From: Solanum dulcamara | Taxonomy: Eukaryota > Streptophyta > Magnoliopsida > Solanales > Solanaceae | Assembly (NCBI RefSeq): GCF_947179165.1 | Contig: NC_077241.1 | Location: 29,941,246-30,005,245, forward strand | Direction of reading: 5' to 3' | DNA: 64,000 nucleotides | Made by a program: the position numbers and the translations under genes | Shown here: positions 47,367-59,683 of the stretch, one piece after another | Layout of the letters: every line of letters starts with the position of its first letter | How positions within the stretch are numbered: position 1 is the first letter of the stretch | The notes under the pieces: model-generated | The model's input: the letters and a program-made list of their open reading frames with translations, nothing else | Database searches by the model: none | What the model was told of the DNA's origin: nothing

Positions 47367-48300
47367 GAAGTGGTATCAGAGCAGTTCGTCCTTAGATTAT
47401 CTGCAGACCTTTTCTGGTAGAGTCTTGATTATTGATGTGTAGCGCGCCACATCTATAAGCAGGAGGCTATAGGACATTTAGGATGTTACTTTTCTTTCAT
47501 ATCTGAGATTGTGCTATAGATTCGAGTCATAGAAAAATCCCTTATACTAACCTTGGATCTTAACAGAAGGACGACATCGACGGAAGGAAGTACTTAACGA
47601 CATGGGAAAGTTATGAAGCACGCAGGTAAGTAAAGGCATGAAAGATATCTATTGGGTAAGGTATTGAAGTAAAATTGAAATGTAAAGTCAAAAACTGAAG
47701 GAACAAAACAAATAGGAAAGTGCAACAGATGTAGTTCAAAGTTGGACATATGAGGTAAGTCCATTATTTCTATATTATGGTTGATATTGAAAGCCCTGTA
47801 TAGGTGCGATATGAGATGATATTGAAAGCCTTGTGTGGCTGTGAGATGATATGAATATATATATATGCTGGCCTTGTGAGGCATTATTGGTATTTTCTAC
47901 GTGCAGGTTTTGGGATAGTAAGGAGTATAGAGGAAACTCTACCGAAATTTTCCCAGAATAAGGAAAGGGAATGAAACATAGCTTCATAAAATGTCTGGGA
48001 AGTTGATACTGGATACCCCTATTATGTTTAACTAAAGCTGTAGGAGGTTTGAGATAAGATGATATTGAAAACCTTGTGTGGCTGTGAGATGATATGAATA
48101 TATATATATATACTGGCCTTGTGAGGCATTGTTGGTATTTTCTGCGTACAGGTTTTGGGATAGTAAGGAGTATAGAGGAAACTCTACCGAAATTTTCCCA
48201 GAATAAGGAAAGGGAATGAAATATAGCTTCATAAAATATCCGGGAAGTTGATACCGGGTACCCCTATTATGTTTAACTAAAGCTGTAGGAGGTACTCTAT
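47367..48300 (+). other. Element D leader with 245-bp tandem duplication
   Basis: The initiator-Met site TGGTATCAGAGCA (47371-47383) is followed by the leader shared with B and E. From about 47805 a unit containing 'gttttgggatagtaaggag' and 'taccgaaattttcccagaa' occurs twice in tandem, at 47906 and 48151, with small differences. No frame resembling gag is present. Confidence 0.8.
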
Positions 48301-50519
48301 ATGTCATCGATAAGGGGCACCCTTTTTATATGGGGAATTGTAAGTCAGAGAAATAAAAGCCTATCATAGCAGTACAGTTCAGACTATGGTATCTCCAGCT
48401 ATATTGGTGCTGTAGGAACAAAATGAAAAAAAGAGAAAAAGCTCAGGTTGAAGGGTAAGATGTCCAGCGATTGAGTTTTACTCTCGTTGAAAAGTACCAA
48501 GCCCCCAAATCCTAATTGTAAACTAGATAAGGTTTGCAGAACGCAAGGATAAACTCAGAAGAAGACCGGGTAGGTCAAGTATTAAAAAGTACCGTGAGGG
48601 TTAAGAGATTCTAATTTTCTTCTAACGGTGGTTGGAAAGTGCTTTATGATAACAGTATATTACCTCTTCGCCGACTAATTAGAGAAATAAATTCTAACAG
48701 AAGCACCCCAGATAGATGTCATGAACTGAATATGAGTAGGAACTAAAAAGGGGATATATAGGTACGAATGTAAAGTGTGGTATAACAATATGGGGATAAA
48801 GTAAGACCGCTAGTAAGGTGCACTTGGTAGGTGTTGAATAAGTTGAAAGCCTGTGTTGGGTACACAGTAAGGGCAAGGGGCACAAGGTATAAAGGAACGA
48901 TGCATGTACACAACGTCGCCCCAAAACTAATGGAGCCCCTAAGAGATAAAGACGATAAACTTAAGAAATAAATGATGCAACATCCATTCACCCCAAGAAA
49001 CAAAGGATATAGGTTAGAATAAAGTTACTACTCTGAGAGAACCTTAGACATTCATTGTCGGAATACAAGTGTTGCTTAGTTAAAATTTGAGACGACTACC
49101 AGTGAGTATTAACCTTTCATAAATATAAGTACAAGGTGGCCTTGGATGAGTTGTTTTCTGGGTCACATTATTCAAATACCAGTTAGTAGATGAGATATCA
49201 CATTAGATATAGAAAGGTTCTCATCGCCTCGTGATTTAGCCAAGGTTCCATACATGGATAATCAGGTAATAAAATATGCAGAGAGACGAAGACATGATAC
49301 AGTACCAAGTGGATTGGGGAAGGAGATGTAATGCAATTGAGACTGGACATACAAACGTAGAGCAAGGTATAAGAAGCTAAAGGTGTAAGTACCCTCTAAA
49401 GGGGGGAAGTCAATGAGAAAAATTGCAAGGGTAAGGTGGAGGCAATTGATGTGGCAACATATTTAAGATGGATGCTTCAACTTCAATAAGATCCCTTACT
49501 GAACTAAGTTAGGAAGGTCTAGAAGCCACCAATAATTGGATAAAAGTTAGAATGCTATGTAAGGCAGTGTTAAGAAGCTTTTAACAAGACATTAAATGAT
49601 ATCATGCTAGACCAAAAGCCAAAATGTTGGCTATAGAATTGGTCGCAAGTGGTGTTGTGATAGATAAATAACCAAGGAAAAGGAATAGATAACCTCCTAT
49701 GGTAGGAGATGAGAAGCGAAAAGGGTGAATAAGGGGAAAGGAAAGAAGTATAACAAGATAGGATGAGCAAGTTCCAATGTGAGTGAGATGTGTATAGTAG
49801 AATGAACCAAGAGACGGAAAGACTACGTCTACCTCATATCAGTTGCATCAGAATGGTTGTGCAACCTACAGGTATGTATATATAAGCCTCAGGCTAAGTG
49901 AGTAAGTATAGGATAAAAGGAATGGGGGTTCAATAATAATAATGCAATTATGATATTTTGGGATACCCTACCGAGAAATGTAAAGATAGGTTGAACCAAA
50001 CTATCGAGATGACATTAGCACTACGGGTAAAGTAATACATGGCCATGGTTGGACCAAAGATCTACCCCGATATCGATTGTAGGATAAGGAAAGAAACGAC
50101 AAGGTAACACAGGAGACCTAGTGAGACGACGCTAAGATATTTTTTAGGTTAAGTTGAATACCTTCTCTCATTCTCGTAAAGGTAAAGGATGACACGAGAT
50201 AACATATCTAAAGTGTTATAAGCTGGGACAAGCTGAGGTAAGGAAATTGTGAAAAGGTTTAAACCAAGAGGAGCAGAACTAATGGGTTACTGAAAGATGG
50301 CAGACTTCTATGCCAAATTCCTTCAGAATTATATCAGGTAATGATAGATGGAGCACAGAACGACCATGAAAGCCAACTCTAAGGATTGAAAAACAAAAAA
50401 CTCAAAGGGTAAAGTACCACTTAAAGTCTTCTAAGAAATTGAGGAGTAATACATAAGGTCCCCACAACTATTGCCTTGAGTAGAGGGGCTTAAAGCATAG
50501 CTAGTGCTTGGATGTCAGT
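48301..50519 (+). other. Element D noncoding internal domain, purine-rich
   Basis: About 2.2 kb with strong A and G excess on the plus strand and no sensible long frame. Several blocks match E, for example 'gaaagcctgtgttgggtacaca' (48843, versus 60189) and 'gggacgactac'-like text (49091, versus 60421). Near 49150 'ttttctgggtcacattatt' resembles a scrap of the reverse transcriptase region of B (37023). This is the conserved part of a non-autonomous element. Confidence 0.65.
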
Positions 50520-50990
50520 CTAAGAAAAGGTTGGGAACACAGACGGGTCTTAGTACCACTTTTCACCCTCAAAACTGATAAACGTTCTAAGTGTAACACT
50601 TAAACGCTAGAAGATATGTGGTGAGCTGGTGTTGTTAACTTCAAAGGTAGCTGGGATGGTTATCTATCACTTGTCAAGTCGCCTATGAATTTGGCCCTAC
50701 GATCTGGTTTAAAAACAATCGTCCAGTTTTCCACTCGTCAATATTTCTTAACTGTATAAGTGAACCCTTCCGGAATATTCTCCGTGGATGAGGTCAACAT
50801 AAGGAAGGAGTGATCCTGTGAAGAGCAACCTAATGCTAACCTAGATTGACAGATTAGAAGATTACGGACTAAGAACGTAGTTTCTTTCAAGGTGTTGTAG
50901 TAAAATAAAAAATGTGAAGAAATGATCTGAGAAGCCAAAGAAGACATGAAACACAATATGTGTGATCGCAATGGAAAAGAATCTCCCTAC
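50520..50990 (+). pseudogene. Element D integrase and chromodomain remnant
   Basis: Broken frames show LGTQTGLSTTFHPQ, then NFKGSWDGYLS, then QIRRLRTKNVVSFKVL, in the order of the integrase C-terminal half and the chromodomain-like tail of B. Stops and frame changes are dense, and most of the integrase core, including two catalytic residues, is missing. Confidence 0.7.
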
Positions 50991-51023
50991 AATCTATATA
51001 AAGTATTAAAGGAGGTTTTGTTT

Positions 51024-51058
51024 AACATTCGGGGACGAATGTTCTAAAGGGGGAAGGA
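51024..51058 (+). other. Element D hairpin and polypurine tract
   Basis: The stem AACATTCG-GGGA-CGAATGTT (51024-51043) and the tract AAAGGGGGAAGGA (51046-51058) abut the 3' LTR. They are unchanged relative to B although the coding region around them has decayed. Confidence 0.85.
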
Positions 51059-54000
51059 TGTTACACCCCACACTCTTGAGCTTGGAATGTCTCCTAAGCT
51101 TCTTAGAAGTTATCATGTGATCCGGATAATCTACTACACCATTAAGCGACTCTATGGAAGGGAGAATGTGATACTCTATGGGAGAGAAGGGTGGAATTAG
51201 GGTCATGAGAAGTTGGAAGGAGTTGGAAGCCAAGTAATGAGTTGTAGGACTCGATTTACCTACGTAAGCTACTAACTTAGAAGTCTTACATACTTAAGTT
51301 ACTTGGTTACATACCAAGCTTACGTGGAAATGATTAATAGGTTCTTAAAATGAGACGAGATTACGAACCCATGAGGAAGAGGGGAGAATGACATATGGCA
51401 GCAAGAGGAGGTGCCATGTGAAAGCATGGGAAGGTGCCACATGGCAGAATGTGACCCACCTTCTTGGGTCAAGTAGGTGACCCACCTGCTTGGGGGGTGG
51501 GCCCCACAAGGACATGTGGTAGCCTAGAAAGCATGGCATGGAAACGTGGCCCAATAAGGGCTGGACACGTGTAACCCGATGGGGATGACACGTGTCACCT
51601 CCTAAGGAGGTGTATATATGTGTTTTTGGATGACTACTAAGTCATTTCTCAGCCAAGAGCTTGAACAAAGTAAAAAAAAGAAACCTAAAGACTAAGAGAG
51701 AGTACTACGGCGGCAACAAGAAAAAAAAGGTAAGTTTCTAATTTTTCTCCATAAATTAATTATCTACGGTGTTCCTCAGCCAAGTGTAGATGTATATATG
51801 TATCTTATGATGCCTACGGAGCCATATCTTCAGCTTTACACTTGGAACAAACAAGAGAAAGTTGAAGGAAAAACTTGAAGAGCAAGAAAAGGGAGCTACG
51901 AGTTAGGTTCCAAGAAAAGGGTAAGGACCAATTTCATTCCGTAAACTAATTATTTATGGTGTACCATGGTGATATGAATGTGTTTAATAATAAGAAATTT
52001 CAATTCATTACAGCGAAGAAGCGATACAAACAGTCCGCTAAAGTTTCAGCACGACAAGGAACTTCCAAGGCTAGTTTGGCGAGTTTTGGCAAATTTCGGG
52101 TTAGGTAAGACCTTTTCCTTCAATTTGGAGTTTATGGTATTGTTATGAAGTTTATTACACATTGTGTAAGTGGATGGAAATATGAAAATACTATAAATAT
52201 TCTTGATGTTCGAAACAAACTAAATTGGAGTCGCTATAGTTAAATTGTAGTCGAAGCAAGGTGTTGTGCTTGTGGTGTGCTAATACAGGTGTGTGGTGGT
52301 GTGTTGCAGGGCCTACAAGTATTCTAAAATAGGCATGGGGACTTCTTTTTGCAGACACACGACCCCTCATTTCGTATAATTAAAGGTTTTATGAAATAAA
52401 GACTAGAAACCCTATTTTGGTATCGTAATTTTTAGCAAGTTGTTTGGAGCTTATGTTGTGTAATGTTGCCATGTTTTATTTGTTTATGAGCTTCAGGTTG
52501 TTTTTGTTTGTTGTCTGTAGTGATTAGGGATCTAATTGGAAATTCGGATAGGGCATGTTATAGGGGAGGTGCTGCCCGATTTTCGTTAACTCCTTAACTA
52601 GCTAAAGAACTAGTCGAGAAGACGAGCGAGGAAATAAGTTCTATGAATACTCGTGTACAACTTAAGATGCTAAAAGGTCAGGGATGGTTGATATTTATAT
52701 TGCTTCCATGTTGAGTAGGTTCAAAGGAAGACGAGGCGAACGTGATAAAGAGTAACTCGTAAGAAGTATGTGAAGTTTTCTCTTGGCATGTTTTGGCATA
52801 AGTATGTAGAGCTATTCTTATTTTCTTTTGGCATGTCTTAGGTATAGGTTATAAATGGTTTGTATATGAAATATGAGGATAATTCCACTCGTGAAATTCC
52901 AAGTGTAATTCATAGACTTTATTCGCTTTATGATGTTAAGACTCCTGTAATAGGTGAGTTATTGCCTTCTAAGGCTTCTAGACCATGAACAGTAGTGTAT
53001 GCAAAGCCTGTCTCTTCTTCCTTTTTGACTGTCTTAAGTATAAATGCAATGGCATATGATATGAGGTTGAGTCATTTCTAGTTATAAGCTCCAAGTATAA
53101 CTTGTGATTTTTATTTGTTACTTGATATTAGAATTCTTAAAGTAGTTGAACTACTACCCTCGAGTCTCCTATTCGATGAATAATAATTGAATGCATCAGC
53201 TCCTATTCCTAAGGTCTTTGAGACGACAAACGTCTCTACTTCCATAAGCTATTTAACCTTTTCTCGATACATGTCTATGATTCTTGAAACTCCAGTTGAT
53301 ATGATCCTTAACGATATTTTGAAGGTACTTAAGACGATTACTCTTCTGGTCTTCAAGTGATGGTTTACTTGACTATTTCATTGAGTCTCAAATGAGGACT
53401 AAATTGCATATGGTTTCTCACTACTCTACTCGTGCACGCTGTAACCCATCTTCCTCTGAGTCCCATAAGGGGGCCGGGAAAGCGGTCGTGCCTAGTTTTA
53501 GTCTTTGCTCACCGAGTCCCGGGCCGGTTTATATATATATATATATGTATATGTAGAAGTATATGATGATGAAATGCCATATACGATGAAGTAAAGCATA
53601 TGATGACACCGTATGTGATGATGCTCATTACCGCATCCCAGATCGGGTATGTACATGATGATATGATGGATCGAGCCGTATGTTCCTTGGTATTATTTTC
53701 AAATATGGATCGGGCCATACGTTCCTCGGCATTGTTTTAAAATATGGATCGGGCCATATATTTCTTAGCACTATTTTAAAGTATGGATCGGGCCGAATAT
53801 TCCTCGATATATTTTACTATATAAAATGGCACTGAGTCCCATAGTAGGTCGGGTGCAGAACGACATGTACACCACTCTTTCACCGCGACCCTCACTAAAG
53901 GGCCAGATATGATAGATAGGCATACACATGAAAACATAGTGAGGTACTTGTAATGTATCAAGTATTGCTGTATGTGATGGTATGATACTGTATATGCTGA

Positions 54001-54667
54001 TATGGTAATATCGAGCCTTACAGTAGGCCGGGAATGATATGTGAGGATGATATACAAGCCTTCTTTTCATAAGATATAGGTATAGTGAATTCTTAATTAT
54101 TATACTCGTTTATTACATCCCTATTTCAGTGTTGTCTCAGTTATGTTATGTTATGCTTTATATACTCAGTACATATATCGTACTGACCCTCCATTCTCCA
54201 GGGGGCTTTGTTTCATGCCCGCAGGTACAGATGTTCATTTTGGAGATCCACCAGCTTCGGGTTTCCACTCAGCAATGTTGGAAGTGCTCTACTATTTCAG
54301 AGCCTAACTTTTGATGCTAGTCATTTGATGTATGTATTGGTTTATTTAGGGTTACGGCGGGGTCCGTAGCCTGCCATATTATACAGTTAATTCTTGTAGA
54401 GCTCTGTAGACAGGTGTATGTGAGTTATTTGTGAGTATATCGTGTTATACATGTTATTGTCTTATGACAGCCTTGTCAGCTTGTGTGCCCTTTCATGTCA
54501 TGATACAGGTGAAAGAGGCGACAGGTGTATGAGAAATTGTTTGACCCATTGGGGTTTTGATGTATAGTATCACATCACACACGGTTCAACTTGAGTATAG
54601 ATGATAGATATGAATGAGGGGGTCCAGGTCGGACCCCAATCACGGCCTACAGGGTTGGGTCATGACA
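51059..54667 (+). mobile_element. Element D 3' LTR
   Basis: This 3609-bp LTR runs from TGTTACACCCCACACTC to GGTTGGGTCATGACA. It has the same layout as the 5' LTR, with a longer minisatellite at 53655-53822 (four units) and the conserved hairpin near 54167. Confidence 0.9.
53655..53822 (+). repeat. LTR minisatellite, about 49-bp units (4 copies)
   Basis: Units of 'atggatcgggccatacgttcc' plus an AT-rich spacer ending ttttaaaat repeat four times. The corresponding site in the D 5' LTR (46440-46505) has only about two units, so the array length changed after insertion. Confidence 0.8.
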
Positions 54668-55318
54668 AGTTCTAAGTTAGAAGAAGATAAAAAAGGAGAC
54701 CCTAGCTTGCCTTAGCCATGGTCGAACCTCGCCATGGCTTTGAACTCTCTTTTTCTTCTCTTTATTTCTCTCTAGGGTTTGTAAGTGGAAGGTTAGAAAA
54801 TGATAACTTATGAACAAGTTAGTAATTAATTCAAGCTTATATATACCTTTTTAAGAGTGACACGTGTTAGCCCCTAAGGGTGACACGTGTCCAACCCTAA
54901 GGGTGACATGTGTACAGCTTCTATAGGTCCATCCCCTCCATACTCTAACCAGCTGCTACCACGTGGCTTGGTGGGGCCCACTTTCTAAGTAGGTGCATTA
55001 CCTACTTACTTTTTTTTCATAGATTCATAATCTCGTCTTACTTTAAGAACCTATCTGATCCTTGCTACTTAAGCTCAATATGTACTCCCGTAGCTTAATT
55101 ATGTAAGACATCCAAGTCGGTAGCTTACGCAAGTAGGTCGATTAACACAACTCACTACTTGGCCTCCAACTCCTTTCCAATCCTTCCAAACCTATTTCCA
55201 ACCATCACTACTCACATAGTGCTAGCTTATGCAAAATTTGGGATGGCCTCATCCTCCATTTCTTAGGATTATTTAATAACGTCATGGATCATATGGTATC
55301 TCTAGAGAATCTAAATAG
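54668..55318 (-). mobile_element. Solo LTR F, piece 4 (LTR 5' part, end lost)
   Basis: Minus-oriented LTR sequence resumes after D, with reverse-complemented U3: 'tgacacgtgttagcc', 'ccaccacgtggc'-type blocks (54860-54970) and a shortened CACTTACTT-type motif near 54990. It runs to 'gagaatctaaata' at 55318. The first 35-40 bases of the LTR are missing, together with the E primer site. Confidence 0.8.
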
Positions 55319-55979
55319 AGTAGTTCATCCTCGGAGTGTCTACAGACAGTGTCTAGTAGAGTCTTGTTTATCGGTGTGTTGTGTACCACATCTATAAATA
55401 GGAAGCTACAGGACATTTAGGATGTTATCTTTCTTTCATATCTAAGATCGTGTGATAGAGCCGAGCTATAGGAATTGAGATTCCTTATACTAACCTTTGA
55501 TTACAGCTAAAGAATAACATTGACAGAAGAGGGTGACTGATGATATTGGAAGCTGCAAAGTACACAAGTAAGTAATGGTACGAAAGAGGCATATTAGATA
55601 AGGTAAGAATATTGAAATATGATTGAAATGTAAAGTTGAAAATTGAAAGGAAAAGTAGACAGGAAAGTGTAACAAGTGCAGTTCGAGTTGGACATACGAG
55701 GTAAGTCCATCATTTTATACTGTTATTGATGGTGGGTGCCCTGTATAACTGTGATATGATATGATATGAATATATATGTTGGCCCTGTGAGGCATTATTG
55801 GTATTTCCTTCATGCAAGTTTTGAGATAGTAAGAAATACAGGAGAAACTTTGCCAAAATTTTCCTAGAAATAAAAAGAGAATGAGATACGGGGTTGTAGT
55901 ATGTCTTGAAAGTTCGTGCCCACAATAATGATGAGATTTGACTAAACTATGAGTATGGCTGACCTTGAGAAATAAGTTA
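55319..55979 (+). other. Element E leader (internal region, part 1)
   Basis: It begins in the middle of the primer-binding site (gagtagttcatcctcgg). It then carries the leader shared with B and D: 'tctataaataggaagctacagg' near 55393 and 'gaggtaagtccat' near 55698. It is noncoding. It ends with agtta, one copy of the target duplication of solo LTR G. Confidence 0.8.
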
Positions 55980-56764
55980 TATCACGACCCAACCCCGTGG
56001 GCCGCGACTGGGGTCCGACCTGGATCCCCGTTTATGTAACTGTCGGCTACAGTCAAATTGGACTATGTATAACGTGATACTGCTCACAAAAACCTCAATG
56101 GATTAAAACCTTTTCATGTTCATATAGCCTCCTAGATATAGGAACCAAACACATGAACCCAGTAGGTAATAAAATATTCATACACATGTGGCCTCTTTCA
56201 TTTGCATCATGTCATGAAAAGAGAAAGCCAGCCGAGAAGGCTGCCACAATATAATAGCTTTTACAATATATCGCATAGGCATAACCAAAATAAACTCCAA
56301 AACACCCACACACATATGTATACAGACCTTTAAGAATAGGAATGACAACATATGGTGGGATAGGGCCCCCGCCGTACCCCTGCATAAATGAATATATACA
56401 TCGCAGGAGCAGTACTCAAAAGCTAGGCTCTAAAACAGTGAAGCACTTCCAATATAGCTGAGCGGAAATCCTAAGCTGGCGGATCTCCAAAATGAACATC
56501 TGTACCTGCGGGCATGAAACGCAGCCCCCCGAAGAAAGGGGAGTCAGTACGATATATGTACTAAGTATATAAGCACAACATAACTGAGATAACAACTGAA
56601 CTAGGGATGCAGGAAACCAAGTATAACATTTAATAAGGTATTGTGCCTGCACCTCACAAAATAAAGTCATGTATACCATTATCACATACCGTATCTGGCC
56701 CGCGCGGGGACTCGGTGTTACAAACATATCATCTATAATGCTAGGTATATATATGCCATTAACG

Positions 56765-57075
56765 CTGTGGGATGTACAGCCCAATCCCTATATATAGAAA
56801 GTATATGCCGAGGAACGACGACCCGATCCATGTATCATATATTAATGCTGAGGAATGATGGCCCAATCCGTATATTGTATAACAATGCCGAGGTATGATG
56901 GCCCGATCCATATAATGCATAATAATGCCGAGGTATGATGGCCCAATCCATATAATGCATAATATTGCTGAGGTACGATGGCCCGATCCGTATAATGCAT
57001 AATCTATCATGGAACGTACGACCCGATCCTTACATAGCAAAATGTGCTGAGGTACGTTCGGCCCGATCCATATAT
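56765..57075 (-). repeat. LTR minisatellite, about 46-bp units (about 7 copies)
   Basis: The longest version in this window: units of 'gaggtatgatggcccgatcc' plus an AT-rich spacer ending in ataatg. It is open for 93 codons on the minus strand only because the unit length keeps the frame. Confidence 0.85.
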
Positions 57076-59254
57076 ATCATAATGCATATACGTGTACGTA
57101 AAACTCTGTAAAATATCAAACATCCCACATATATCATCCTAAAGCATATTTAAGAGCCCCTAGATATACGAGCTTTCACATCCCAACACTATTCAACCTA
57201 TAGGAGGCTTAAGGGTCGTAGTTCAACTACTTCAAGGTCCTTATCTTTCAAAAGTGGATACAAGTCATGAGTTACATCCAGAATCTATAAATGGGGCTAT
57301 ATCCAAATCCATGTCCTATAGAACCTTTAGTCTAGTCTTTCTCGAAGCAGGAAAAGACAAGCTTTACATGCACCACTTCCTATCACATGGAAGACTTGAA
57401 AAGTAATGACTCAACTTGTTACAAGAGTTCTAATCAGTAAGAAGTGAACAAGAGTCTTAACTCACCCTCAGAGTTTTAAGAGTGGAATAACTTCAAACTT
57501 CATATACATAATACTTACATCTAAGTCGTGCCAAAGGAGAGGAGGAATAACTTTATATACACTACTTCTCAGTATATAGAATACTTGAGGAATGGAAGCT
57601 TAACTACTTTAAGAGTCTTAACATTCAATTGTGAACACGAATTATGAATCATGAATCATGTTCAGAGCTCATGAATAGAGTTACCCCAAGCTTCATACAA
57701 ATATCACTTGTCACTTAGATCTAACACATGCCCAAAAGAAAGAACAGATAGGCTCTACATATTTATACCAAGACATGCCAAAAGAAGGAATAACTTTACA
57801 TACCTTGTCTGAATTATTCCTTATCCTGCTTGCCTCGCCGTCCTTTGAACCTATTCAACATGAAAGTAGTATGAATATCAACCCCTTTTAGTTTTCATCA
57901 CCCTAGGTTACATCTTAGTATTAATGGAATCTATTTCCTTAGTCGTTTCCCCGACTAGTTCTGTTATTCGCTAAGGCGTCGACAAAAATTGGGCAGCACC
58001 TCCCCTATAATGTGCCCTATCCAAATTTCAAATTAGGTCTCTAAGACCTACAGACAAACAACCACAACAAACTACAGCAATTCACACCAACAATATACAA
58101 CATAAACTCCAAACGACTTATTCAAAAATACGGTAGGACAATAGGGCGTCTAGCCTTTATTTTGTAACGCCTTTCATTATACGCAATGAGGGGTCGTGTG
58201 GCTGCAAACAGCAGCATCCACACCACTTTTAGAATGCATTTATTCCCTACAACAATACATTACACCCCTGCAGCAACAACTTACAAGAACGACACTTTAT
58301 TTCGACGACAATTCACTTCTAGCGACTCCAATTTAGTTTATTTCGGGCGTCAAACATATTTATCATATTTTCACATTTCCAGCCACTTACACAACGTATA
58401 ATACCCTCTATAACAACACCATAAACTCCAATTTAAAAGGAAAGGCCTTACCTTACGTTAAACTTTTCAAACTCGCCAAAACTATCCAAAACGTGAAATC
58501 TGGACAGCCCACTGTCTTATATTGTCGCTTAGTTTCGGAGGGGTAATTGAGGGAAACAAGATTTGTGGCATCAATAAAAGTTATAGAAATATGTATCAAG
58601 GTCTCAAAAAATTTTGAATTACCCCTACAACAATTGTTTACGAAAATATATGACCAAAATACTCACAGCTGTCCGTGTAGGATTTCCAAAACACAATCTG
58701 GGCAGCAGCTCCCCCATGCTTCACCACCATTTTTCGAGAAGAGAAAAGCAAAAATGGGTTGTAGGTATAAATGAAAGTTATATCCCTATGAAATATATTT
58801 CCAAAACATCTTGAATCACTTAAAACGAAGCCTTACACAAGGAGTTATACTCGTTTTACTAACAGCAGTTTAATTCAAAAATGGGTCTGTTCCCTAGCGT
58901 TTTCTCTTTAAGCTTCTCTTAGTTTTCCAAGTGTAGAACTGAAAATATGGTTCTGTAGGCATCGTAATATACACATATACACCTCCACATAGTTGAGGAA
59001 CACCGTAGATAACTAATTGATGGAGGAGAAGTGAAGAACTCACCTTTAATTCTTCTAAACCATGGCTGCCTCCTTCCCTTCCTCTTCTCCACGTTTTTCT
59101 CTCTATGTTTTGGGCTGATTTTGGATAAATAATGACTTAAGAGTCATTAGCATACATATATATGGTTCCTTAGGAAGTGCCATGTGTCATCCCCTAAGGG
59201 TGACATGTGTCAAGCCCTTATTGGGCCACGAATCCATACCTAGCCTCCAAGGCT

Positions 59255-59350
59255 GCCATGTGGCGGTGTGGGACCCACCTCAAGTAGGTGTGTCACCTAC
59301 TTGGTCCAAGTAGGTGCATCACCTGCTTACTTCCGAGTAGGTGCTACACC
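59255..59350 (-). repeat. U3 array of AAGTAGGTG/CACCTACTT units in solo LTR G
   Basis: At least four alternating units, for example 'cacctacttggtccaagtaggtg', so neighbouring units can pair as hairpins. Confidence 0.8.
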
Positions 59351-59683
59351 TCTTTCCGCCTCTCCCATGGGTTCGTAATCTCGTCTTACTTTAGGAGCCC
59401 ATGTAATCCTTACTACGTAAGCTCAACATGTACTCCAGTGGATTAGTTATGTAAGTCGTCCAAGTTGGTAGCTTACGTAAGTAAGTCGAGTCCTACAACT
59501 CATTTCTTGGCCTCCAATTCATTTTAAATCCTTATAGACCTATTTCCAACCTTCACTCTCAAGGGGCATCACGCCCTCCCTTCCTTAGAGTTATTTAATC
59601 ATGTTATAGATAATATGGGTCACGGGACATCTTTCAAGAAGCTTAAGAAGACGTTCCAAAGCATAAAGGTACGAGGTATAACA

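Larger units (their letters stand above)
43843..54667 (+). mobile_element. Element D: non-autonomous LTR element with noncoding internal region
   Basis: The 10.8-kb element consists of LTR 43843-47366, primer site 47371-47383, a 3.7-kb internal region without gag, protease or reverse transcriptase frames, polypurine tract 51046-51058, and LTR 51059-54667. Flanking pentamers are ggttc and agttc. Its leader and 3' end match B, while its middle matches E, so D and E form one non-autonomous family. The LTRs differ from each other clearly more than those of B, which points to an older insertion, although B and D sit in the same host LTR. Confidence 0.88.
55980..59683 (-). mobile_element. Solo LTR G with perfect 5-bp target duplication
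   Basis: A single 3704-bp LTR, tatcacgacccaacccc to ggtataaca in plus coordinates. It is flanked by agtta at 55975-55979 and 59684-59688. No internal sequence is attached, so it is a solo LTR left by recombination between the two LTRs of a full element. It carries the conserved hairpin near 56542-56575, a long minisatellite (56765-57075), a U3 AAGTAGGTG array (59255-59350) and TATATA at 59156-59162. Short minus frames around 56416-57040 are minisatellite readings, and the frame near 58186-58814 is LTR sequence. Confidence 0.92.

Noticed and set aside
56759..57040. 93-codon minus frame with repeated Ile/Tyr-rich units
   Set aside because: It is a reading of the 46-bp minisatellite; the repeats come from the DNA array and not from a protein family.
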